A stretch of 64,000 bases of DNA, from contig NC_050475.1 of NCBI RefSeq assembly GCF_013373865.1, positions 8,137,001-8,201,000 of the forward strand, given 5' to 3'. Every line of letters begins with the position of its first letter. The stretch's first letter is position 1. The DNA comes from Monomorium pharaonis (taxonomy: Eukaryota; Arthropoda; Insecta; Hymenoptera; Formicidae). This document shows positions 24,041-35,500 of this stretch, in pieces. Position numbers and translations under genes: made by a program. A model generated the notes under the pieces. It made no database searches, was not told the origin of the DNA, and saw nothing but the letters and a program-made list of their open reading frames with translations.

Positions 24041-24447
24041 TCATCGACAGCCACCGAGAGGTGGCTTCAAGGAATCCCTACCGAGTGACACAAACATTAA
24101 GCCATCTGGTGAGGATCGCAGTGAAATATATCAGTGTACACGTCAACAGCGAACGCTTCTCATTACGGTACCTTTGATAACTACCATTTATACCGCGATA
24201 TATAATTAATACTCGAGTCGATGTTTCGTCGCGCCTCCGAGATGTGCACGGTATCGCGCACAATCGTCTCGCGCGCTCCATTTATGCCGCCGTGGACCTA
24301 GCCTGGTAATTTCTTCGTATCCGAAAATCGATATTTCATGGCTAATCACCAGCATTTCGGAGGCGTGGAAAAGAAGTTCGTTATTCATCGCGCGTCGCCC
24401 CGGGACATGCGAACGAAGAGTGGACCAGTCGGTGAGGAGAGGGGAAA

Positions 24448-24461
24448 GGGGGGGGGGGGGG
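24448..24461. repeat. G14 homopolymer
   Basis: Fourteen consecutive G within a purine-rich stretch (24433-24467). Such runs are error-prone in assemblies. Confidence 0.85.
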
Positions 24462-24993
24462 AGAGAATGTCGAAATCACCGAAGGCGATTGCCGATCTTT
24501 TTTCCGTAAACATTCACTTCTTACAAATCCGCATTCGTGCCATTGGGTATATACCAAGTGTCGGTCGCGGAAAGAGAGGCCACCTCGTGTGATCTCGGCG
24601 GGTACATGATTCGATCACGCGGACAAGCGGTGATCGGGAAGGAGAATCGGTCGTGGAAAAAAAAAAGGAAGGCGAGAAGAGGCGGCTTCCTTTTCCCAAA
24701 AGGAGCGAAGACCGAAACGGTGTGCGGATATACGATAATCGATCCCTAAGGTCGGCACGTAGTCGCGATATACCGACGATATATATATATACATCTCGAT
24801 CTCGTGGCGGTGATCAAAGATCGCCGGCCTCGTTACGAGACGTTATAAGGACGTACGAAACCGAACCGCAGGAATAATTACTCGTAATCAAGCTCAATCT
24901 AATGCTCCGTAGGATGACTCGCGTCATTTTTTCCTCCTCCTCTGCTGCACTTGTGTGTGCATACGTGTGTGTGCGTGTATGCGGGGAGGTCAC

Positions 24994-25017
24994 TTCTCTC
25001 TCTCTCTCTCTCTCTCT
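24994..25017. repeat. (TC)n microsatellite
   Basis: Pure TC tract of 24 bp, preceded by a GTGTGTGTG-containing stretch. Confidence 0.9.
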
Positions 25018-25623
25018 TTCTTTATATCTCTATCCGCCCTCCCCCCTCCCCTTTCCGCCCTCTGTCTCTTACTTCATCGCTCAACCATACACTCCTATTA
25101 ATTATAAATCGCGTCCTTCCTCCGCCAGTCCGCGACTCCATCGCGTTTTGCTTTTTAATTGTGTCCCGTGCTCGCCGGTGTAATTACTGTTATGCGGTGC
25201 TGAACGACGAGCCGATAATGAATCATACGATTCGTCTTTATTATAATTTATCATATCGCGACGTTTATCGGGACGTCATCGTAATTCAGCTCATTAAGTC
25301 CAAATCAGATTCTAATTCAGATTATTCCAATGTACGCCCGCGACGGTGACAAGGCGCGTTTGCAATAATGTTCCGGGGATACTCGGAATTTAAATTTGGC
25401 AGTGAATGACGGGCAGCGGGCGAGAGATTTTATTGAAGTTTGTGATGTTTCAAAACTGAGCTCACGTGTGTGTCGCTTTCAAAATAAACAGATCTTTATT
25501 CGAGATGCCGTTCTCCAATTTCGAATGCGGTACAAGTTCATTTCTCGTCCGGAGGAATCTCTCAGGTTTATTCAACCCCGCGCGGTCTCGGTTTTCTTGT
25601 TTCTTTTCCTTTTCCTTCACTCG

Positions 25624-25651
<28 letters not shown>
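25624..25651. repeat. (TC)n microsatellite
   Basis: Pure CT/TC tract of 28 bp. Confidence 0.9.
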
Positions 25652-25654
<3 letters not shown>

Positions 25655-25844
25655 CGCGCGCACGTATATACAAGCGTGTAACCGATCTTTGTAAACTCGA
25701 ACAAAAGCGACTTTTATCCGGTTATCTTTCAGCTTTGACGCGGTCTCCGCGACGTCGTCCTTCGCGCGATGAGATCCTTCCTACTCTATCTGTCGTTTCG
25801 TTATTCGTCGAGAGGTGAGGATGAAGGAGAAGAAGAGCAGGAGA

Positions 25845-25892
25845 AGGAGGAGGAGGAGGAGGAGGAGGTGGAAGAAGAAGAAGAAGAAGAAG
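25845..25892. repeat. (AGG)n then (GAA)n compound trinucleotide array
   Basis: About eight AGG units (25845-25868) followed by about seven GAA units (25871-25892). All are purines, extending a purine stretch that begins near 25811. Confidence 0.9.
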
Positions 25893-26348
25893 ACGAATAG
25901 GGAGGAGAAACCGGCCGACGTCTTCCTAACCGATTTTTGTTCCCACAATATTGAAAGCCGTCGAGTCATCGTTTCGAGTTCAGAGAGATGAAAGAACATT
26001 ATTATTCCAATTTTAAAGGATGCCTCGGACCCCGCAGGCCTCGGACTCTCCGCTCTCGGAGTCGAGTCCGTTCCGATGGATCTCTCGCTTCCATCTTGGC
26101 ACCCCCTTCGGCCTCCGATCTCCCTCGTCAGCGCATCCCGCTCGGCCGCCCGATACTCCGTCCACTTAAATTCCAAATACGACGATTGACGGGCTTATCG
26201 ACGCGACTCCTTTTATCTTTCACGCGGAGCAACGCGTTACCCCAATTTCAATAGGTAGAGAATAGTTTTTTTTCCCCTCTTCAGAGGCACGTTAAATCAA
26301 GCATGCCTATTCATATTTATATCCGTGTAAAGTAAATTTGGAAAAGTC

Positions 26349-26353
<5 letters not shown>

Positions 26354-26391
<38 letters not shown>
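26354..26391. repeat. (GA)n microsatellite
   Basis: Pure GA tract of 38 bp. Confidence 0.9.
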
Positions 26392-26393
<2 letters not shown>

Positions 26394-27560
26394 AAAGCCG
26401 AGGATGTTTGTCAACATACTTCATAAAATAGAGCGAACACTCGGAATTTCAATTACACAAGTCATCGCGGAGCTTGTTTTCTCTCGCTTTCTCCTCCTTC
26501 TCGTCCTCTTCGTCCAAGAGTTGCCCGTCCTCCGCTTATTCGTTCCCGCGTCTTTTCTCCCTTCCTCCCTCTGCGCCTTCATGGTTAGCCAGTACCGCGT
26601 ATGGTGACCGCTTATTAATTTCTCCCGATGGCTTGCTCTCTTTTGTGAGACGTTATGGAATCTTTCCGCTGCGTTTCTCGAATCGCTCGTCGATTCTCAA
26701 TCCTTCCATCCCCCATCTTCCTCACCTTTCCTCTTTCCTTCTGCTCCCGCGGGGCCACCGGCTGCAGGCCCCGTACCTCCACCCGTTCTACCACCACGTG
26801 TTTCCCCCAACATACGCGAGTGTGCGTGGGCAGACGGACTCGGCGCGGGTACGAACGGGGAGAATACGGGAGAGAATGTGCAAGATGAAGAAAAAGACGA
26901 GGGAGGGTTTTTTCTATTCCAGGAACGCTCGTTCGAATATGAATATGCATTGATTGACTCGTAATTGCGAGCTACTTCTGCGCGGCCGGCATTGTTCCAG
27001 GTTATTTATCATCCCGGCGAGTATTGTTTAAACGCGATAACGAGGCATTCAGCCCGCGTACCGGCTGGTTTTATTTATTTATCAGGCCGATTCGCACGCG
27101 CCCGTCGTGCTTTTCCACGGAATAATTAATCTTCGGGCGTTCTATGCGAGAGTTATCGGGGGAAGATACTTTATTTATATGCGAACGAGGAGTTTGCGAC
27201 GGTTTCCCTCGCAAAATATAGCGCCGCTTAATATCGCGCGCGCGTGAGCGCGCGAGCGGGAAGCTTAGGGGAAGAGGCACGGACAGAGACCGGACACGTA
27301 AGTGATTCATCACGGTCAGGTGGCTTCGACGAGGCTCGCTTTTTCTAAAGGAGAGAATGCGAAGGGTGATTTCTCATACTCGCGAACGGACGGAATCTCG
27401 TCGTGCCCGAAATCCAAGGTTAACTCGCGAATTTATATTAATCACATTAGAGTGATATTTCGTGCTCGCTTGTCGACGTCCAGGCATCTCGTATGAGAAA
27501 TTTCGCCAAGTAACTTAACGATTCCCCCAGCGGAGGAGACGAGAGAAGTAGAGTGGACAA

Positions 27561-28330
27561 GGATTTTAATGATGTGTTCATAAAATTCATTCGGTGAACG
27601 TTAGCTGAAATAAAACATTTAAATAATATTCATAGCGTCATTCCAAAGCGGACGATTTAGAATTAGATTGTACGAATATTAATATTTAAGGACATTTTCA
27701 CAGTGATGGCGAGTAGAAGGATAATTTCATAAATTGCTTGTTAACTTTCACTCGCGTCATCAGATAGGCGGGATGTCTCGTAGGGATTCAAAGAAACGAT
27801 AGGCAGGGTGGAAGATACCTGCGGAGAAAGAGAGAGGAAGGGAGACGAAGGGAGCCTTCCCAAAGGCAGATTGCCCGTGTAATCCCCATTAGGCCCCACG
27901 AATCGATTCCCATCCGTCCGCGTACGTTCGATATTCAAATAATCGGACAATGGGCCCCGCGTCCGCCGCTCTCAATTCTACAGCCGCAACAAAAGGAACA
28001 AATCTAAATAATCATAACTACGGTAATGCCGCAAGAATTACCAGAGAGGAGAGAAAAGAGCGAAAGAAAGAGAGAAAGAGAGAAGGAGAAAGATGCTGAT
28101 GATACCACCTGTCTTAAGGTTCCCATCACTAAACTAATGAGATAATAAAAGTGAAGTCCAATTTCTATCTTCGAATCTATTAATACCATTAACCAATTGT
28201 TAATTGTTAATAGTTTGATGAATTGTAATAGTTTGATAATATTATATATGAAACCTAGAAATAGGTAACATTGACGTATACGAAAGAGGCTGCGAAACTC
28301 CACAAGAAGCTCGTCATTTCAAAGAATGAA
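27561..28330. other. Mixed noncoding block
   Basis: AT-leaning with a purine-rich stretch at about 28048-28093. ATTGTTAATTGTTAATAGTTTGATGAATTGTAATAGTTTGAT at about 28195-28235 is a run of short near-repeats. No gene was recognised. Confidence 0.45.
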
Positions 28331-28598
28331 GCAAAGAGGGATGTTGAAAGAGATGAGAAAAGTAACATCTCGTAATCGTGCTCATAGGTGGAGGATTTCG
28401 AGCCTCCGGCCCCGAAGGGCCCCGCGTCCCCTTTCCCCATGCCTCGCGCTCCCCTGCATCACCCGCCCACCTAAAACCCAAAGCTACGTTTGGTTACACG
28501 TCAGTTTGAAGAATTCTTCACGAGTCAGAAAAATGAGCATCGTCATGATTTTTGAAAGTAAAAAATGAACGAGTGCCGCGGGTGCAAGAGGGGCAGGA

Positions 28599-28713
<115 letters not shown>

Positions 28714-30122
28714 AAGAGAGGGCCCGATCTCCCGGTCTCGGACCCTTTTTCGGTCCCGTTTCCCTCCACATCACTCCACATCTCCCTCGCTTCCACCAAT
28801 ACACGATGCTCACGCGTACACGAGGACAATACGAACCCTGCCGTCGGTCGTGCGCACCCGCGCCGCGTATGCGTGCGTGTGTGTGCTAAATAACGCGCAT
28901 ACGAGATTCGGGCTCAGTCCCACCGACACAAGCGCGCGACCGCGCGCTTTGTACGGACACGTAAAACCATACTGTGCGAAAGATCGTAGGGTTCCGAGTC
29001 CCGTTCCTACTAATAGGTTAATGAAGGAAAAAGGAAATGAGAGGGAGAAACAGAAGGGAATGTATGCGAGAGCGGTACGCGCGCGCAACCCGATCAAGTG
29101 CGCGCCGCCATAAAGCTTCAATGATTACCGGGCCGCGTATTTGATTTGACCAGCGAAATTTTCTCGACCGTAGAATTTACCCCCGAGAGCAATTTATCCC
29201 GTGCCTATATATGCCTATATATACGCCGATCCCTCGGCCCGTTCCGACTGTCTCGCGCGCGGGAAGATCGAGAGCGCGCGGGGTCCGTTGGTAGTCCGCT
29301 TCAGGCAACGTATATTTTCTAGGATGTGAAGGGAAAGTAATTATCGTACCCGCGGAACGCATTAATAACAAATAAATAAATAAATGCGAATTTATCGAGA
29401 TCCAGACTTATATATGTGGCCTTTAAATTGCATTATCAACTTAATCAAGAATATCGTTGAAAGAAATATTCAATTCAAATGTGATTTGAACCTTGGCTGA
29501 CTGCTTCGACTTTTTTCACGTATATTACAACACGTATGTGTACAGTATTTTTTTAAATAAAACTCATAGATGTATGTGAGATATGAAAAAATTCACGCGA
29601 CTTGAAGAACGACAGGAAATCCACGCGAAAATCCGTGAATGATATTTAAAGCGCAATAAGGAGGAACGGTTGTACGGTTACAATCGCGTATCGGACACGG
29701 TGCGAGGCGGGTGTTCGAAAATATAGAATCTCTAATTTTCAATCTAAATTCTAATAACTCGTCCGCCTACTTTCAAGTCTCCCCCTCCGCGTCCTCCTCC
29801 CCAACGCGCGCGGCCCGACTCGACTGTTGAAGTTACGGCGGAACATTCCCTCTGTCTTTCTTCCTACCTCCCTCTCTCTCCCCCCTGCCCCTGCTTCTTC
29901 TTGCAACAATAAGAAGGAATACGTGCACGATCAGAATGTCGTTTAAAGGCCTGCGGTAAAGTCATTACGTTTAAAATAAAGTCAGAACCGTGAGCCGGGG
30001 CTCTTCTTGCCGCTCGCACACGCGCGACCCCCGCGGAAAATAAAATATCGAGACGCACTCGGCCTGACGTTTATAGTTTGTAATACAGGATCGTCTATTA
30101 TTATTATCTCGTCTACATCCTG

Positions 30123-30125
<3 letters not shown>

Positions 30126-30169
<44 letters not shown>
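30126..30169. repeat. (CT)n microsatellite
   Basis: Pure CT tract of 44 bp, followed by an imperfect continuation (GTCTGTCTCTTTCTCTCTCT) to about 30190. Confidence 0.95.
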
Positions 30170-30173
<4 letters not shown>

Positions 30174-32013
30174 GTCTCTTTCTCTCTCTCTAGGTACTTT
30201 GCGCCTTGAGCGCGATGCGCTTCTTGCGCTTTTCGCCCGGCCGCGCCGCCGATATACCCGCAAACTTGTATCCATTATCTCGTTATATCATAACGTTTAT
30301 CCTTGTCATAATTTTCTTCGACAACCGTCGCCGAGTGGTGGACGTCGGCAAATTTTTCGCGATCGTCACTGAACGCCGCCAGTGGAGAATCTTACTCTTA
30401 AATTACCTACCATATTTGCTCGTTCCTTTATATTTTATAAGTCCTTAATTTATTACTGCGTATTACTATATGTACTATATGTACGTTTTCTCCGTGGCCA
30501 CGCCGAGAGGAACTTCAATATTAAAACGAAAAGAGCTCGGCAAACATCAGAGAATCAGGTCTCGTTTCGCAATGCACAACTACATTTGCGAAGGAACGGG
30601 AGGGTTAAATGTCGGATTGCTCCCGCACTCTTTTCTCCTGTCGATCGATTACTCGGCCGTTCGCAAAGATCGTTAGATTCGGAGGGAACAGCGAGAAGAG
30701 CCCAGTTCTTCTTATAATGCAGGCATTCGCTTTGGCAGCGTGAAAGATGAAAAGAAAGAAAAAGTAAGATGAAGATGGCAGCGGTTGGAGCAGAAGACTG
30801 GAGCAAAAGACTTATAAAGACTCGCGAGGGAGAGGGGAGAGGGGAACGAGGGGTAGAGGAGGGGGTGGGGGGTGAGGGGCTCGCGGGAAGGGAGGAGGAA
30901 AGGAGAGAGACCAGCGTCGGCCGCGCTTATAATATAATATTCATATTTCGAACGAAAGATGTTATCTCTTAAATGAATCGAACGCGCTCCGATTCGAGAT
31001 ATCTCGAACTCGAGAGCTCGAGACGCATTGTAATGGCCGAGAGCGCGCGGCTCTCCATATGCCTTAAAACTAATACATCACGCACAACAGAAAGTCCCTC
31101 TTTCTTTCTGCCCTCCCGTCTCCCGTCCCCCCCTTGCTCCCCCCCCCTCCTCGCTTCCCAGGCCTCTTCTTCCCAATGCTCCCCTTTTCTCTCTTCCGAT
31201 CGTCGCTCTTATTACTCGTATCATCTTCTCGAGTTTCGCGTCCGGTCTGCACCAAAAGTAATGGACTTCATTCGCGAATTGTGGAATATTTCTCGATGCT
31301 ATATCAGAAATATTCATACGTGAAGAATTAATATTCTAGCAGCCAACTTGAACGTCCCAATTATTTCGTGACCTAACAAAAAATTGTCTTCAAATCTGTC
31401 CAGCTAAACTTTTGGATCATATTTATTTACGTACTATGGATATAACCAAGTTTGACGTCGTTTCTTCAAAATAATTGGACAGGCAGATATTCGTTAGAAA
31501 CATGGCAAAGCCTGATCGTGATTCCCTCTCTGATAAAGAGATTTATCGTTTGAACGATATAGGAAAGTTACAACTGCCGACCGATGAGCCGTCGACTTTA
31601 ACGAAAGGGTACGATTCGAATTTTTCTTCCCCTCACGCCGTAGGAGCGGAATGTATTGACGGGAAAAAAAAGTTGTCGAAGAGAAAGAGTTTCGTTCGGT
31701 CAAGCACCCCGCGCTCGTATAGTGGCTCCCTATGACTTTGGAGTTTCGAGACGTTCTCTATCTTTCCGGCCAGATCTCCAGCCCCGCGCGCGCGCGGCCG
31801 GAATGATTTTCGAAATATGATTAATTGCCCGGCCGTGGCATTTCGTCGGCGCGGAGAGGCCTCCAAACGAACTATGGACATTTTTCTGCCGCTGTAAGTC
31901 GTTTGCGGTATATGCGCCTTGCAACTCGAGGAAGTTCATTCCTGATTTCCGTTGCTTTACACTTTGCCCGAGTACACATAAATACACGAAGGGAAGAAAA
32001 TTTCTTCTTACGC

Positions 32014-32439
32014 TTAAAGGGCTCGTTCCCTGTAAACGGCCAAAAAATCTTTTAGGCAGTTTTTTTAGGAATTTAAAAAAATAAAAGTATTACACTTAAA
32101 AAATTTTTTTTCAATTTTTGCTGAAAAGTTTCGCCTTATTTGTTTAAGAAAAAGGACGTAAAATTAATTTTTGTGTAAAACTTTTATATTTATCTAGAAA
32201 CTATGGTCATGTAGATGCAAAAAAAGAATTTTGTTTATTTGTTTCAGACCACTTTGAGGGACGCTAAGCGGCGTACCGTTTTGAATAAATGAAAAAAATT
32301 TCTATAATATGTATTAGTATATTTATCGATTATTGCAGAAGAAAAAAATTTTGTTAATACATTATAAATGTATCAAATGATAATACTGTAAAAAATGGTC
32401 TATTCTTTTGACCGTTTTTACAGGGAATGACCCCCTTAA
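32014..32439. mobile_element. TTAA-flanked non-autonomous DNA element (418 bp plus TTAA)
   Basis: TTAA at 32014-32017 is followed by AGGGCTCGTTCCCTGTAAA. The right end reads TTTACAGGGAATGACCCCC and then TTAA at 32436-32439. The terminal inverted repeat therefore reads (A/G)GGG(C/G)TC(G/A)TTCCCTGTAAA on both sides, continuing as CGG(C/T)CAAAA. The interior is AT-rich without a frame. TTAA duplication is typical of the piggyBac superfamily, but the GGG-type terminus differs from the 10.3-kb element, so the family is left open. Confidence 0.7.
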
Positions 32440-33430
32440 GTGAACGAGTAATATTCCCTTTGAAAGTACGAGTAGCAGACATTGAAATTCGAGTTAATTT
32501 AGACGCACGTAGGTTGTCCAATTAACATGAGCAACTCCAGCATTTAGAGTGTCAATGAGAAAGTCTCGTTACGTTCCCTTAAAATCTCGCTACATGGCGC
32601 TAGAGTGATTCGTACGTCGCGGCGGGGCATTAGCCACGCATCGACACGGTCGAAATATTCCCGGAGGTTCGTCCTCGCGCAACAACACGACCGTGAAACG
32701 CGGGACCAGGAATGGGAAGAGGATAGCTTTAAACGCCGCCTCGACATTTGTAAAACGCGCTTTGGGGCCGGTCCCCTCCGGTTCCGTCGCGCCGGCCGCC
32801 TCTCGCGCGCACGCAATTACAGCCAATTTCGCGTAAAAACGAGAGCAAAACAATTCGTATCGCGGTGCAAACACGTGCGCGGGAACGAGAACGAAAAGGA
32901 GAACGCGGAGGAGGAGCGGAGTAAAACGCGCGAGCGCAGGAACACACAGCACGCGGGTTGCGGAGGAGAGCGAGAGAGCGAGAGATCAAGACGGACCTTT
33001 ATCCTCCGCCACCCCGGCCGATGTCCCCTTTCCGCTTTCTCCCCCTCCCCCTCCGGTAAATCCGATCCTGGAGGCACGCCGGGCCTCACCCCGCGCATCT
33101 CGCAGGCGAGATTTTTAAATTTTGTCACGTTCAAGTTTAAACACAGTCATTTGTTGCGATCTCTCCGCCGCCCCAGCGCCTATATGCCTTTTGCCAATGC
33201 CGATATCTCGTGCCTTCCCTCTCGCGGACCATTCTTTCTCTCCCTGTCTCACGTCCTTCCCTCTTACTCTATCACTCGTTTATTACCTCCCTTCCTTCGT
33301 TTCATTATCCATATGCGCGCGTCTATACTTCGACGATTTTTTGTGCTGCAGCACAATGAAAGCACGAGCGCGCCCACGTTTCGATAAAGAATTTGCAAAA
33401 CGAGCAAGCAAATTGATTAATACATTCACA
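32440..33430. other. GC/CpG-rich noncoding block
   Basis: CpG-dense sequence with overlapping frames on both strands, the longest 32605-33387 plus. Composition is Arg/Ser/Pro-rich with no recognised domain, as expected from chance in this base composition. Confidence 0.45.
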
Positions 33431-33510
33431 TAGTGTTTTCTGCATACAACGTGAATGTCATTGTCTAACTAACGAAAAGATGCACGAACGGATGCATCTA
33501 AAAATTTATT

Positions 33511-33592
33511 ACTAAGAAAACAGTTGTTGACTTTACTAGATTTTTAAACTTGATTAAAGTTCTTTATGTGTTCGTGTAATTAAGTTAAATAC
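33511..33592. mobile_element. Partial, diverged copy of the TACACTGA MITE
   Basis: ACTAAGAAAACAGTTGTTGA followed by ...AGATTTTTAAACTTGATTAAA aligns with the left arm of the complete copy 220 bp downstream (GAGAAAAAAAGTTGTT, ATTAAATTTTTCAACT...). The right half is missing or unrecognisable. Confidence 0.5.
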
Positions 33593-33812
33593 TATTAAAG
33601 TAATTATACAGGTTGCACGATGAACAGGGTTTAAAAAATTTTAGACATTGTAACAACCAGTTTGAGCGTAATGTATATGATTATTTTAACGGAATAACAA
33701 AAATTATATTTAAATCTCTATTTAAATAAATTTTTAGATATTTTAGCAAATTTTTTTTTCCGTGTACATAATTAATTGTATGGATTATTTGTGTAAAAAA
33801 TACAAAAAAGAG

Positions 33813-34016
33813 TACACTGAGAAAAAAAGTTGTTAATTTGATTAAATTTTTCAACTAGATAAATTTCGTCAATTTAGCTATTTATGTATTTTACTCAAAT
33901 ATATAAGTAGTTAAATTAAAGTTCAAGTATTTTATGTATTTAAATTAAATGCCTGAACTGAAGAAATTTAATCAAGTTGAAAAATTTAGTCAAATCAACA
34001 TTTTTTTCTTAGTGTA
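33813..34016. mobile_element. MITE with TACACTGAGAAAAA termini, complete copy
   Basis: The 204-bp element begins TACACTGAGAAAAAAAGTTG and ends with the inverse CAACATTTTTTTCTTAGTGTA. The arms continue as ATTAAATTTTTCAACT and AGTTGAAAAATTTAGT. The outermost TA on each side fits a TA target duplication, as in Tc1/mariner-type MITEs. It has no coding capacity. Its interior matches the copy at 51661-51880, including TTATGTATTT and AAATATATAA motifs. Confidence 0.8.
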
Positions 34017-35500
34017 AAAATTATAAATATTTGAAAACTAAACAAGACTAAAATTTAACATGAAAAAAGTATCATAATTATAAGAATCTGATAAATTAAC
34101 AAATAATTAATATAATTTTCCCTATATTAAATATTTATTCAATACACATTACTCGATTTTATATATATCCGATATCATCTCTTTCTACCCTTTTTTCGCA
34201 TCATTAGAAATACGCATTCGAAAAGCCGTGCACCGGCCTCCCTTTAGCGGCAGAAAATTATGCCAATTCAAAATTATAACATCCGCAACACACACATACA
34301 CGCACACCGCGAGCGGATGTAGTTTCGTTTCGCAGCTATTGTTTTTCTGGGGCACGTAATAACGCACGGCGGGTTAAAATCGATCGCGGTCCCGAAATCG
34401 TATTTCAGTCTTCTTCGTGATCGAGATCGGAGATTAGCTAATTGCAAGCCAAACGACCACACGTTTATTTCGAGTTATATAGGATTGCAACGACAAGAAT
34501 TACAGCACGGCTATACTTTTTTGCCTAATTGGTATAAAATTGAGATAATTGTTTTAGAATTATTCTACGTATTATATTAAAAAAAAACAAAAAAAAAACA
34601 CGCAAATAACTTGACATAATTCATAAAATCTTGAAATATGATATCGCTATGGCACAATCAGATAACTACAATGTCTGTAAATAGAATATGAAATCATTGT
34701 CATGTCTTTAACGGCAAAGTGTTATGAACGATAGCAAAAATGGAAAGCTGGTGACGATCGTGATAATATCATACGCTTGTACGTAACTAATTTGTACTTC
34801 ATAATCGCGTTATCATTTTCTGTCGTTTTCACGTAATAAACATTACGAAGTATCAGCTAGAAGATAGTCACTTACGAAATTTTATTTTCATTTGATATCA
34901 GTGTATATCTTGCTATCTAATCTAATCAGCCGCTCTATAAATCGATGCCTAGATGTATTTTTAATATCTGTTACATCTTCCCTGAAATTAATGAATTATT
35001 TCACGAGTAGTGCTCCGCTAAATATTAAAGAGTCAGATATAAGCCAATCTCTCGAGTTAAATAACATTTGTCAATTGTAACTTCTATATAAGTCAAAATT
35101 TAAAATTTCAATATAAATATTATTTTAATCGTGTTATTAAAAGATCGATCTCATCTAATCAATTCATTTCATTGCTTGAATTATTTAGTTTCAACCAAGC
35201 AACACATGTACCTAAATAATAAACTAAATTTGAATCAAATTTAGCATTGAGTTTAGTTCAACCCCATTGTTTTAGTCCAATTAATAACATAATGAGTAGA
35301 AGCAATTGAGTAAACGAATTATAAGAATGATTAAAAATAACTCAATCAAATTGGTTAAATTCTGGTACTGAGAATATAATAGTGTACATGTTCGGATGTT
35401 TGTTGTAATATTTTAACCAAAATCTTATTGTCCAATCTTAGCTGAACAAATTTATCAGATTCGTGCTAAGAGTCGCTTAACGACTTTTCAATCGAAAGGG

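Larger units (their letters stand above)
24041..27560. other. GC/CpG-rich noncoding block
   Basis: Contains G14 (24448-24461), TC tracts at 24994-25017 and 25624-25651, (AGG)n and (GAA)n arrays, and a GA tract at 26354-26391. Open frames are two-strand and low-complexity around these arrays. No gene was recognised. Confidence 0.5.
33431..35500. other. AT-rich block hosting MITE copies
   Basis: About 2 kb of mainly AT-rich DNA, with a CpG-containing patch at 34190-34460. It holds one complete and one partial MITE copy, plus a perfect palindrome CTAAATTTGAATCAAATTTAG near 35224-35244. No gene was recognised. Confidence 0.5.

Noticed and set aside
29200..29260. TATATATACGCC as a TATA box
   Set aside because: No convincing initiator or downstream open frame, and TATA-like words are common in this window.
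31502..31735. 77-codon plus frame with a natural-looking polar composition
   Set aside because: No recognised family, no polypyrimidine acceptor or polyA context, and a competing minus frame covers the same interval.
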